A stretch of DNA of 32,234 bases from an uncultured Bulleidia sp. (GTDB lineage: Bacteria > Bacillota_I > Bacilli_A > Erysipelotrichales > Erysipelotrichaceae): positions 1 to 32,234 of the forward strand of contig CAKVLT010000016.1 in NCBI GenBank assembly GCA_934757945.1, given 5' to 3'. A program made the translations under genes and the position numbers. Numbering within the stretch: position 1 is the stretch's first letter; each line of letters opens with the position of its first letter. The notes beneath the pieces were generated by a model. The model ran no database searches and had not been told where the DNA came from. It saw only the letters and a program-made list of their open reading frames with translations. Positions 1 through 7,927 of this stretch are shown piece by piece.

Positions 1-230
1 TCAACTTCATCATCAAACACACAGGATATCTGGTAAATGCCATTCATTGGGCTTACATGCACTTCAATAAGTTTACCAGGTACTGATTTACCAAGAGGCA
101 CTATTTCTTTTGTCTTAGGTAATGAGCAATAATAGTTGCCTCTTTTGGTCTGATGAATTCTGCAGTCCTGATTAGAAGACACAAAAGTTGTAGCACCTCC
201 CCATAAAAAATCTGGCGGAAATTGTTTCAT
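1..230 (-). pseudogene. Chimeric gene start: GH1 beta-glucosidase N-terminus joined to TnpB-like sequence (partial)
   Basis: An open frame starts with ATG at 230 after a good ribosome binding site (AAAGGAG, 8 bases upstream) and runs off the left edge after 76 codons. The first residues, MKQFPPDFLWGGAT, match the conserved N-terminus of family 1 glycosyl hydrolases (6-phospho-beta-glucosidases). After about residue 14 the resemblance stops: the next 60 residues (including LPKTKEIVPLGK, then a GKLIEV...NGIYQIS stretch) resemble the middle of IS200/IS605-type TnpB proteins, where an LPKxxxV segment is followed by a short strand ending in GxYyvs. I infer a beta-glucosidase gene broken by a deletion or insertion that joined it to an IS605 remnant. 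The GH1 match is by recall of the motif; the TnpB match is weaker. The alternative is an unrelated protein whose start looks like GH1 by chance. Confidence 0.5.
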
Positions 231-292
231 AAGTACTTCTCCTTTGTTATCTAGTATTTTACCAGGGATTCTCTGAAACAAACTGCCAAGAG

Positions 293-321
293 AAAAAGGC
301 ATTGTTATTGCAACAATGCCT
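293..321 (-). terminator. Intrinsic terminator of the secA-prfB-rlu operon
   Basis: A perfect 10-bp stem (AGGCATTGTT paired with AACAATGCCT, arms at 312-321 and 297-306) with a 5-base loop is followed on the minus strand by five T. The stop codon of the pseudouridine synthase gene (305-307) lies inside the hairpin. Confidence 0.85.
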
Positions 322-1168
322 GCATATCCTCAGGTAAAGGTAAGGTAATTTCTATTTTCTTATGTGTAAACGGCTGTTCAAAGCTGACATACCCGCAATG
401 TAAAGCAGGTCTGTAGAACGTATCCTTTCCTCCATACAGACTGTCACCAAGTAAAGCATGATGGAAATGCGCCATACCTGCACGAATCTGATGGGTTCTT
501 CCTGTAATCAGATGCACTTTTACAAGAGAAATACCACTGTATTCCTGCACTACAGTATATTCCGTAATACATGCCTGTCCTTTTTCAGAAACAACTCTGT
601 CTTTTCTTCCAGGCACTTTTAACAGCTTATACCGTAAAGTGCCTGCTTTCTTTTCAAAGATACCTTCCACAATGGCATAATACTCCTTATGTAAAGTATC
701 CTTTCCTCTTTGCTGAGACAACCTTGCACAGGCAGGCTGATTTTTGGCATATACCATAATGCCGGACACATCTTTATCCAGTCTTCCTACTGCACGCACA
801 GTAAACTTACCACCATAGTAGTTCTGTAATACCGTTCCCATATCATCCGTTAAATGTTCATGAGAAGGATGACATGGTAACCCTGCTGGTTTATTCACTA
901 CCACCACATCTTCATCTTCATAAAGAATTTCAGGATCCTGTGTCAGAATTAAGGCATGGGCTTCATCTTTTTCAGGAAAGTGCAGTGTCACTACATCTTG
1001 TGCATGCACAATTTCTGTAACACGTACAGAGTTACCATTCACAAGTAACCCATTGGTAAACTTCAGACGGGATACTTCTCTTCTAGATAATCCATACTCA
1101 CGTAAAACGGCCTTGATCATAAGGCCGTCCTGTTGTGATGTAATCGTAAATTCTATCGTCTTATTCAT
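305..1168 (-). CDS. RluA-family rRNA/tRNA pseudouridine synthase
   Basis: A 287-residue protein that would isomerise uridine to pseudouridine in rRNA or tRNA. An S4-type RNA-binding domain occupies roughly residues 12-65 (YGLSRREVSRLKFTNGLLVNG). The catalytic motif is GRLDKDVSG with the active Asp at about 131; the family usually has GRLDxxTSG, so Val replaces the Thr. The C-terminal core motif TGRTHQIR and the LLGDSLYGG segment are also present. The RNA site cannot be told from sequence, so RluD-like is as far as I go. It starts 4 bases after the prfB stop, and its ribosome binding site (AGGGG) lies in the last prfB codons, so it is the third gene of the secA-prfB operon and probably translationally coupled. 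Confidence 0.93.
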   Translation of the reverse strand: MNKTIEFTITSQQDGLMIKAVLREYGLSRREVSRLKFTNGLLVNGNSVRVTEIVHAQDVVTLHFPEKDEAHALILTQDPEILYEDEDVVVVNKPAGLPCHPSHEHLTDDMGTVLQNYYGGKFTVRAVGRLDKDVSGIMVYAKNQPACARLSQQRGKDTLHKEYYAIVEGIFEKKAGTLRYKLLKVPGRKDRVVSEKGQACITEYTVVQEYSGISLVKVHLITGRTHQIRAGMAHFHHALLGDSLYGGKDTFYRPALHCGYVSFEQPFTHKKIEITLPLPEDMQALLQ

Positions 1169-1172
1169 GGGA

Positions 1173-2277
1173 TTACCCCTGAATACGAGATCTTAAATAA
1201 CTGTCAATAAAGCCATCCAGATCTCCATCCATAACACTTTGAATATTACCTACTTCAAATCCTGTACGAAGATCCTTTACCATAGTGTATGGGGCAAATA
1301 CGTAAGATCTAATCTGAGATCCCCATTCATTGGCTTTGACTTCACCTCTTACTGCTGCAGCACGCTGTTCATTTTCCTTGATTTTCAGCTGTAACAGCTT
1401 ACTCTTCAACATGTTCATGCAGGCTTCACGGTTCTGAAGCTGAGAACGCTGTGTCTGACAGAAAACAGTAATACCTGTAGGTTTATGTGTCATACGAACA
1501 GCAGAGTCTGTTTTGTTGATATGCTGGCCACCGGCACCAGAAGAACGCATAGTGATGACTTCCAGCTCTGAAGGATCAATTTCAATTTCCAGATCATCTT
1601 CAAATTCAGGCATGATATCTACAGAGGCAAAGCTTGTATGTCTTCTTGCATTGGAATCAAACGGAGAGATACGTACCAGTCTGTGTACACCGGCTTCGGC
1701 TTTCAGATATCCATATGCCATCGTACCTTCAATCTTGATAGTTACGGATTTGACACCGGCTTCTTCACCATCTTCATAATCCATCACCGTCACTTTGTAT
1801 CCCTTCTTTTCACAATATCTGGAATACATTCTGTACAGCATTCCAGCCCAGTCCATGGCTTCAGTACCACCGGCGCCAGGGTGAATTTCCAAAATGACAT
1901 TGTGATCATCATATGGTCCGGATAACAGTACTCTGACTTCAAATTCAGAGAACTTTTCCATGGTTTCCGCATATTCTTCCTGCACAAGTTCGTTCATATC
2001 TTCATCAAAGGAAGAAGATAATTCTTCAATACTTGCCTGCAGATCTTCCAAAGCAGAAGAAACAGCTTTATGTGTTTCCACAAGATCTTTCATCATGTTG
2101 TTGGACTTGATGATTTTCTGTGCCTTTTTCTGATCATTCCAGAAATCCGGAGATTCCATCAGTTCTGTATTTTCAGCAATTTGTTTTTCTTTCCCGGCAA
2201 GGTCAAAGAGAGGAGCCGAGCTGCTCCATTTTGGCACGGCTTTTGGCTACACTCTGTTTCATTTCATAGAGTTCCAT
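1173..2277 (-). CDS. prfB: Peptide chain release factor 2, made by programmed +1 frameshift
   Basis: Release factor 2 recognises UGA and UAA and triggers peptide release on the ribosome. The gene starts with ATG at 2277, overlapping the secA stop by one base (TGATG) with GAGGAG as ribosome binding site. Frame 0 gives 24 residues (MELYEMKQSV... ending LGSSL) and stops at an in-frame TGA (2203-2205). The context is CTT TGA C; slipping +1 on CTT continues as DLAGKEKQ to 1173, giving about 367 residues in all. The codon-recognition tripeptide SPF (about 204-206) and the catalytic GGQ (about 249-251) are at E. coli-like positions. The GTG start at 2237, which gives one uninterrupted frame, is artefactual because it drops the conserved N-terminus. 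Frameshifting makes RF2 autoregulate: scarce RF2 leaves the UGA unread and favours the shift. Confidence 0.96.
2203..2227 (-). promoter_or_regulatory. prfB programmed +1 frameshift site (CTTTGAC) with a possible upstream hairpin
   Basis: The slippery CTT (2206-2208) precedes an in-frame TGA (2203-2205) and C. The usual stimulator, an AGGGGG-type anti-16S element three bases upstream, is missing: the codons before CTT are CTC GGC TCC TCT. A short inverted repeat, GGAGC (2223-2227) and GCTCC (2212-2216) around a 6-base loop, ends three bases before CTT. The frameshift itself is well established for prfB; a role for the hairpin is my inference. Confidence 0.85.
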
Positions 2278-4631
2278 CAGTTATTCTCCTCATTGTTATT
2301 TACAACACGTACATTCATACAGAAAGCAACAATTTCCTGGGCAATTGTCTGCATCATATCTTCAAACAACTGGTACCCTTCCTGTACATATGCCTGTAAC
2401 GGATTACTTTGTGCATAGCCTCTCAATCCGATACCATTACGCAGTTTTTCCATGGTATCGATATGGTTGGACCATGCTCTGTCAATAGTACGTAAAGACA
2501 CTTCCTTTTCAATAGGCATGATTCTGTCTTTGATAGGTGTGATCTTTTCTTCATAATCAGTCCATGCAATATCCAGAATCTTATTGACCATTTCAGTATT
2601 TTCAAGATTTTCAATATCTTCTTTATGTACCTTATCTTTAAAACCAATGTTATTTAAGGAAGTAATGACTTCTTCCACATTGATGGTGTTGTGATTATCT
2701 GTATCTGTATGAGAACCAACAATCGTAGAAATCACACGCTTGAACATGTCCTGAATCACTGTATGTACATCTTCATTTTCAAGAATGAAATCTCTTTGCT
2801 GGTACATCACTTCACGCTGCTGTCGCATAACGTCATCATACTGTAATAACTGTTTACGGGCATCAAAGTTTACACCTTCTACACGTCTTTGTGCAGAAGA
2901 GATAGCCTTGGTAACCGTCTTACTTTCTACAGCCTGATCACCTAAAGAGGCAAATAATCCTTCCATACGTTCAGAACCGAATCTTACCATCAGATCATCC
3001 TGTACAGAGACATAGAATCTGCTCATGCCAGGATCACCCTGTCTGCCAGAACGCCCTCTTAACTGGTTATCAATACGTCTGGATTCATGTCTTTCAGAAC
3101 CAAGGACACATAAACCTCCCAGTTCCTTCACACCTTCACCAAGCTTGATATCGGTACCACGACCTGCCATGTTTGTGGCAATGGTGACAGCACCCTTTCT
3201 GCCTGCGCGTGCAATAATATCTGCTTCACGTGCATTGTTTTTTGCATTCAGTACTTCATGAGGAATCTTCCTTTCCTTTAAGTAGAGAGATATCATTTCA
3301 GAAGTTTCTACAGCAATGGTACCAACAAGAATTGGCTGTCCTGTCGCATGACGTTCCACCACTTCATCCACAAGTGCCTTGAATTTAGCTTTCTTTGTGC
3401 CATATACAGCATCTGGATAGTCAATACGCTGGACTGGTCTGTGTGTAGGAATTTCAAATACATACATGTTGTAGATTTCCAGGAATTCCTCTTCTTCTGT
3501 CTTAGCAGTACCTGTCATACCGGAAAGCTTGTTATATAAACGGAAGAAGTTCTGATAAGTGATAGTCGCAAGTGTAGTAGTTTCCTGCTTGATGGAAATA
3601 CCTTCCTTGGCTTCTACTGCCTGATGCAGACCATCAGACCACTGTCTTCCCTTCATCAATCGACCTGTATTAGGGTCAACAATAACAATTTCATCTTCCT
3701 GTTCATCTACGACATAATCCACATCCTTTGCCATAACATAGTTGGCTTTTAATGCAGAATTCAGATGATGTAACAGCTGTGTATGCTGAAGATTATAAAG
3801 GTTTTCTACCTTGAAGGCTTTTTCAGCCTTGGCAATACCTGCTTCTGTCAGCTGTACGCTTCTTGTCTTCAGATCTACTTCGTAGTCTGTATTTTCCTGT
3901 AATCTCTTTACAAATCTGTCAGCCTGCAGGTACAGGTTGGCCGTCTGTTTCTGACCGCCGGAAATAATCAATGGTGTACGGGATTCATCAATCAAAATGG
4001 AGTCAACTTCATCGATCAAAGCACAGTTCAGACCACGTAAGACTCTGTCTTCTACACGAGTCACCATGTTATCTCTTAAATAGTCAAATCCAAGTTCGGA
4101 GTTGGTTGTATAAGTAATATCGCATGCATAGGCCTGTCTTTTCTGTGCTTTAGTCAGCTGTCTTAAGTTCAGACCTACTGTCAGACCTAAATATCTGTGA
4201 ATCTGTCCCATCCACTCAGCATCACGCTGAGATAAGTATTCATTGACGGTAATGACATGTACACCTTCACCCTTTAAAGCATTGAGGTATACTGCCATAA
4301 CAGAAGTTAAGGTTTTACCTTCACCTGTCTTCATTTCTGCAATGTCGCCACCCTGCATAACCGCAGCCCCCATCAGCTGCACTTTATACGGGAATTCTCC
4401 GATAACTCTGCGGCAGGCTTCTCTTGCCGTCGCAAAAGCTTCTGGAAGAATGTCATCTTCTGTTTCGCCATTTGCCAGTCTTTCTCGAAGTTTTGGAGTC
4501 ATTGCCTTGAGTTCTTCTTCACTCATAGCCTTAAACTTTTCTTCCAGATCTAAAACCGGCTGTATTTTCTTTTCTATCTGACGCATCTTACGCGCATCTT
4601 CATCGAATAATTTACTTAGGAAATTTGCCAT
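2277..4631 (-). CDS. secA: Preprotein translocase ATPase SecA
   Basis: SecA is the ATPase motor that pushes unfolded preproteins through the SecYEG channel. Walker A MKTGEGKT (about residues 100-107), the DEVDSILIDESRTPLIISG motif and GRGTDIKLG are intact, followed by the helical scaffold region. I chose ATG 4631 (784 residues, starting MANFLSKLF) because AGGAGG lies 6 bases upstream; the two earlier in-frame ATGs (4652, 4634) lie before or too close to that site. The protein is shorter than the B. subtilis SecA of about 840 residues and ends NNEENN, with no cysteine-rich SEC-C zinc motif at the C-terminus. It leads an operon with prfB, overlapping by one base, and has its own promoter at 4671-4699. 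Confidence 0.97.
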   Translation of the reverse strand: MANFLSKLFDEDARKMRQIEKKIQPVLDLEEKFKAMSEEELKAMTPKLRERLANGETEDDILPEAFATAREACRRVIGEFPYKVQLMGAAVMQGGDIAEMKTGEGKTLTSVMAVYLNALKGEGVHVITVNEYLSQRDAEWMGQIHRYLGLTVGLNLRQLTKAQKRQAYACDITYTTNSELGFDYLRDNMVTRVEDRVLRGLNCALIDEVDSILIDESRTPLIISGGQKQTANLYLQADRFVKRLQENTDYEVDLKTRSVQLTEAGIAKAEKAFKVENLYNLQHTQLLHHLNSALKANYVMAKDVDYVVDEQEDEIVIVDPNTGRLMKGRQWSDGLHQAVEAKEGISIKQETTTLATITYQNFFRLYNKLSGMTGTAKTEEEEFLEIYNMYVFEIPTHRPVQRIDYPDAVYGTKKAKFKALVDEVVERHATGQPILVGTIAVETSEMISLYLKERKIPHEVLNAKNNAREADIIARAGRKGAVTIATNMAGRGTDIKLGEGVKELGGLCVLGSERHESRRIDNQLRGRSGRQGDPGMSRFYVSVQDDLMVRFGSERMEGLFASLGDQAVESKTVTKAISSAQRRVEGVNFDARKQLLQYDDVMRQQREVMYQQRDFILENEDVHTVIQDMFKRVISTIVGSHTDTDNHNTINVEEVITSLNNIGFKDKVHKEDIENLENTEMVNKILDIAWTDYEEKITPIKDRIMPIEKEVSLRTIDRAWSNHIDTMEKLRNGIGLRGYAQSNPLQAYVQEGYQLFEDMMQTIAQEIVAFCMNVRVVNNNEENN

Positions 4632-4670
4632 CATCAGCCTCCTTTTTTTCATCTAAACAAACGCCCTACA

Positions 4671-4699
4671 ATTATATCTTGACAACGGGCACTTGTCCA
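4671..4699 (-). promoter_or_regulatory. Predicted sigma-A promoter of secA-prfB-rlu
   Basis: On the minus strand TGGACA (4694-4699, 5 of 6 matches to TTGACA) is separated by 17 bases from a perfect TATAAT (4671-4676). It lies in the 70-base gap between the comFC stop and the secA start. A short inverted repeat GACAA-N7-TTGTC overlaps the -35 and could be an operator, but nothing supports that beyond symmetry. Confidence 0.75.
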
Positions 4700-4701
4700 T
4701 C

Positions 4702-5301
4702 TTATCCCTTTTTACTCATGCCACAACTTAATATCTGTATGTTATTTTCCACCATTTTCAAAGCCTCCAGAGCTCCAAGCAGGCTAGAACCGGTAGTAAT
4801 TGTATCATCCACCAGTAATATATTTTCTGGAATCTCTGCATTCTGCTTCAAAACAAGATTGTGTATCATCTGCTTTCTTTCCTGTATTCCCTTCCCTTTC
4901 TGATCCATTTCCTCTTTCAGATCAAACAATTCTGCATATGGAAGATGTAATCCTCTGTACATCCCTTCAAGATGTGAAAATCCCCTTTCTTCCAGTTTCT
5001 TTTGTGAACTTGGCATAGGCACAAGCGTATATTTTCTGTACTTTCTGTGTAATCTTTTCGCATCCAAACAAAAGAATATATCTCTTAAAGCCTCATCATT
5101 TCTTTCCTTGTACTGCAAAAGAGATGTCGCAAAGGCTTCATTGTAATTCCATAGGACATGTGCCTTTTTACCATGAAACATAAATGTCTTATCTATTCTT
5201 TCCCATTTATTTCTGCAGGCAGTACATAAAAGATCTTCACTGAAAAACAGTTCAGCAAGATTATCTTTCCCGATTCTTTTGTCGCATAACAAACAATGCA
5301 T
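4702..5301 (-). CDS. comFC: ComFC-like amidophosphoribosyltransferase-fold competence protein
   Basis: ComFC proteins (ComF/GntX family) act in natural transformation alongside the helicase ComFA. This 199-residue protein has an N-terminal four-cysteine zinc-finger pattern (C3, C6, C26, C29) and a C-terminal type I phosphoribosyltransferase signature, ILLVDDTITTGSS. Start 5301 has AGGAGG 7 bases upstream and is needed to keep the first CxxC pair. It overlaps the end of comFA by 41 bases in another frame, so the two are co-transcribed. In many Bacillota hpf lies between comFC and secA; here there is no room for it. Confidence 0.9.
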   Translation of the reverse strand: MHCLLCDKRIGKDNLAELFFSEDLLCTACRNKWERIDKTFMFHGKKAHVLWNYNEAFATSLLQYKERNDEALRDIFFCLDAKRLHRKYRKYTLVPMPSSQKKLEERGFSHLEGMYRGLHLPYAELFDLKEEMDQKGKGIQERKQMIHNLVLKQNAEIPENILLVDDTITTGSSLLGALEALKMVENNIQILSCGMSKKG

Positions 5302-6433
5302 GATTTGCCTCCTGAATATCCTGGATACATCTTTCTACATTTTCACTTTTCTTTTTGCACAGAAATACAACACTCCCATAAGGATTTTCAAAGTTTCTTC
5401 CTGCTCTTCCAGCCATCTGTACAAGTCCTGCCTTATCAAATACTCCATTATCCGCAAACAGCACACAGACATCCACATCCTTAAAGGTCACTCCTCTTTC
5501 CAGTACAGTTGTTGAAATCAATATTTTCAGCTCTTTCTTACGAAACTTTTCTATCACTGCTTCCTTTTCTTCTGTCAAAGACGTACATACTCCAACAGAA
5601 GAAAACAAAATTCGCATGATTTTGTAAAGTGTACTGGCCAAAGAAATCTTCGGTACAAATACCATGCTGTAGGGATGTTTCTGCAGCCAGAAAAACAGAT
5701 ACATATATACATACAACGCTGGTCCTTGTACTTTTAACGGTACAGGTAAGGGGTGCATATGCGGTCTGAAAGGTAAGCTGTAACATTCTATTTCTTTTTT
5801 GTGTACTCTTTCTTCCAGAGTCTTATCTGGTGTAGCTGTAAGATACAGAATATGTCCTTTACAGCTTGTTGTGGCAATTCCATGCAATACAGGATTACCT
5901 CTGAAAGGAAAAGCATCCGGTTCATCAAGAATTAACGTATCAAATGTCTGATAATACCGGAATACCTGGTGTGTCGTCAGTACAACAATATCTCCCTCCA
6001 GTATGGATGTATGGCCTCCACATACGGCTATCACTCTGGCTTTTGTAAAATAACTTTGTAACCGGTTCGTCACTTCCAGTACCACCTGTCTTCTTGCTAT
6101 GGCAAAACCAATCTTTTTTCCTTTCTGTAAATGGGAGGCTATGGTTTCAAGACACATCTCTGTTTTCCCAGCACCACAGACACATTTTAAAAGCACATCT
6201 TTTTTCTCTATCCTGAGACAGGTTTTATGAGATATCTCTTTCTGATAAGGAGTCAGAGGAAACTGCAGTGTATATTCTTCACAACCTTCCAATGGCTTTT
6301 CCAAAGAAACAGGCTGTAAAGATTCCTCCAGACAGATTCTTGAAAAAGGAACGCACTTTCTGCAATACCACCCTTTACTTCCAGGATAAAAGTATCTTTC
6401 ATCCGTATTTAAACATCTTGGACATTTCTTCAT
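5261..6433 (-). CDS. comFA: ComFA, DEAD-box-like DNA translocation ATPase of competence
   Basis: ComFA is a cytoplasmic superfamily 2 ATPase that helps draw single-stranded DNA into the cell during transformation. The 390 residues include an N-terminal four-cysteine zinc site (C4, C7, C24, C27), Walker A GAGKT (87-91), a Walker B DEPD (170-173), TATPD (about 199-203) and the C-terminal helicase motif QMAGRAGR. The start at 6433 keeps the zinc site, but no Shine-Dalgarno precedes it. It begins only 15 bases after the T-tract of the preceding gene's terminator, and a TATATA or TATAGA hexamer lies 8 or 6 bases before the ATG, which suggests a leaderless transcript. Confidence 0.93.
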   Translation of the reverse strand: MKKCPRCLNTDERYFYPGSKGWYCRKCVPFSRICLEESLQPVSLEKPLEGCEEYTLQFPLTPYQKEISHKTCLRIEKKDVLLKCVCGAGKTEMCLETIASHLQKGKKIGFAIARRQVVLEVTNRLQSYFTKARVIAVCGGHTSILEGDIVVLTTHQVFRYYQTFDTLILDEPDAFPFRGNPVLHGIATTSCKGHILYLTATPDKTLEERVHKKEIECYSLPFRPHMHPLPVPLKVQGPALYVYMYLFFWLQKHPYSMVFVPKISLASTLYKIMRILFSSVGVCTSLTEEKEAVIEKFRKKELKILISTTVLERGVTFKDVDVCVLFADNGVFDKAGLVQMAGRAGRNFENPYGSVVFLCKKKSENVERCIQDIQEANHALFVMRQKNRER

Positions 6434-6448
6434 ACACTATCTATATAC

Positions 6449-6478
6449 AAAAAAATCAGATTACATTTCTGCAATCTG
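6449..6478 (-). terminator. Intrinsic terminator after the alpha/beta hydrolase
   Basis: CAGATT and AATCTG (arms 6473-6478 and 6457-6462) form a 6-bp stem with a 10-base loop, followed by A and seven T on the minus strand. The hydrolase stop codon (6461-6463) sits in the hairpin. Confidence 0.75.
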
Positions 6479-7222
6479 GTTCAAAAAAATATGTATATAG
6501 TTCAATGCATCAGACATATACGGTTCTTCATAAAAACCATGGGGAGCTCCTTTGAGTATATGATATGTACATTGTGTGTATACTTCAGCCGCTTTATCCG
6601 CATATTTTAATGGAACTATTGTATCCTTATCTCCATGTAATACCAGCACAGGACCTTTGTACTTTACAATCTTTTCATACACATCCATATCTATAACTGA
6701 TTTTGGATAATTTCCTGACACCTGCACAGGCATCATTCCCACCACGTCAGGAATATGCTGAGGATCAAACGTAATTACCTGCATGCTTCCTCTTCTTGCA
6801 TCATCAGGAATGCATAAAGCCGGATACAACAACACAAGTTTTTTTACTTTTTCAGGAAATTCAGCCGCATATACTGCCGAAACAAAGCCTCCCTGTGAAC
6901 AGCCTCCGATACATACTGACTTTCTGTTTTCTTTTCGTAAAACATACTCCACAACTTCTGTAAGATCTTCCACTTCAGTAAGTGGTGTCATATACGTGTG
7001 AAAATCTCCATCAGAGATGGTGTGAAATCCTCCACCGCAAAAGTCAAAAATCCATGTGCTTATTCCCATAGACACAAGTCTTTCAGAATACTTCTCTGTC
7101 TCTTCCATACTTGCGGTAAACCCATGGCATAAAATCATACTGTCTGTTTCTTTTTCTGCAATATAGTGTCTTCCTCGTATGACCATACCATTTTCTTTTT
7201 GTACTTCAAATTCTGTATACAT
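6461..7222 (-). CDS. Alpha/beta hydrolase, cinnamoyl/feruloyl esterase-like
   Basis: A 253-residue cytoplasmic serine hydrolase with no signal peptide. The nucleophile elbow is GGCSQGG (Ser 109), the acid lies in HGDKDTIVP (Asp 200 most likely), and the base is in GAPHGF (His 228). The oxyanion-side HGF motif is at about 33-35. The overall pattern resembles the Est1E-type cinnamoyl or feruloyl esterases of gut bacteria, but the true substrate cannot be read from sequence; it could equally be a general carboxylesterase. It starts one base after the ispD stop with AGAGGA as ribosome binding site, so the two are in one operon without an obvious functional link. Confidence 0.85.
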   Translation of the reverse strand: MYTEFEVQKENGMVIRGRHYIAEKETDSMILCHGFTASMEETEKYSERLVSMGISTWIFDFCGGGFHTISDGDFHTYMTPLTEVEDLTEVVEYVLRKENRKSVCIGGCSQGGFVSAVYAAEFPEKVKKLVLLYPALCIPDDARRGSMQVITFDPQHIPDVVGMMPVQVSGNYPKSVIDMDVYEKIVKYKGPVLVLHGDKDTIVPLKYADKAAEVYTQCTYHILKGAPHGFYEEPYMSDALNYIHIFLNQIAEM

Positions 7223-7223
7223 C

Positions 7224-7862
7224 TTATAAATCCTCTTTCGTTGTAATCTTGAAATTACTGTAATCTCCAGGTACTGCTTTTACAGGATATTCACTGAATC
7301 TTTCCACAAAAGAACTGTCATCTGTCCCAATAAAGTGTACTTCTTCTGCCTTTTCCATGCATTGTTTCAAAACTTCTGTTTCAAACATTTGCGGAGTTTG
7401 TGCCGCCATCAGCGTGGATCTTTCCGGTGTGGAAATGATTTTACCGTCTTTGACAACTTTAATGGTATCTTTCACCGGCACCATTAATACAGCTCCCTTA
7501 TAGTGCAGCATGGCAGTTTTAAGATCCAGCAGGTTTTTCAAAGATACATATGGTCTTGCCCCGTCATGTACCATAACATACCTGTTGCTTACAAGGGATA
7601 AACCATTAGCCACACTGTCCTGTCTGTTGGCACCACCATGAGTAATCTCTATCGGTTTTGAAAAAGTACTGTGAATGTAGTGTCTATAGTCCTGCTCATT
7701 AGTTACCACAATTATCTGTGTACATTCCTTATCAGAATCAAATACAGAAATGGTATGTTCCAGGATAGTTCTTTCATCTTCAAGCTTTGCAAAAACTTTA
7801 TTAAACCCCAGTCCCATTCTGCTGCCTTTGCCTGCAGCTACGATGATTACGGAATATTGCAT
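7224..7862 (-). CDS. ispD: 2-C-methyl-D-erythritol 4-phosphate cytidylyltransferase
   Basis: IspD couples CTP to methylerythritol phosphate in the non-mevalonate isoprenoid pathway. The 212 residues start with the nucleotide-binding motif AAGKGSRMG (9-17) and contain the HDGARPYVS signature and a GTDDSSFVE segment close to the family's TDDASxxE. The sugar-nucleotide cytidylyltransferases of teichoic acid synthesis (TarI type) look similar, so that is the main alternative; no tarJ-like dehydrogenase is next to it. Start 7862 has AGAGGTG 6 bases upstream. It is the first gene of a two-gene unit with the hydrolase, and follows the pepF terminator closely. Confidence 0.9.
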   Translation of the reverse strand: MQYSVIIVAAGKGSRMGLGFNKVFAKLEDERTILEHTISVFDSDKECTQIIVVTNEQDYRHYIHSTFSKPIEITHGGANRQDSVANGLSLVSNRYVMVHDGARPYVSLKNLLDLKTAMLHYKGAVLMVPVKDTIKVVKDGKIISTPERSTLMAAQTPQMFETEVLKQCMEKAEEVHFIGTDDSSFVERFSEYPVKAVPGDYSNFKITTKEDL

Positions 7863-7896
7863 ACTGTCACCTCTTATGCCTATTACTTTACCACAG

Positions 7897-7924
7897 AAAA
7901 AAGAATCTTGTGATTCACAAGACT
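7897..7924 (-). terminator. Intrinsic terminator after the oligoendopeptidase gene
   Basis: A 9-bp stem (AGTCTTGTG with CACAAGATT, one G-U pair) around a 3-base loop is followed on the minus strand by C and six T. It lies just after the peptidase stop. Confidence 0.85.
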
Positions 7925-7927
7925 CCT

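Noticed and set aside
2175..2237. Uninterrupted prfB reading from GTG 2237
   Set aside because: It replaces the conserved N-terminus by out-of-frame residues; the ATG at 2277 with its ribosome binding site and the CTTTGAC slip site explain the gene better.
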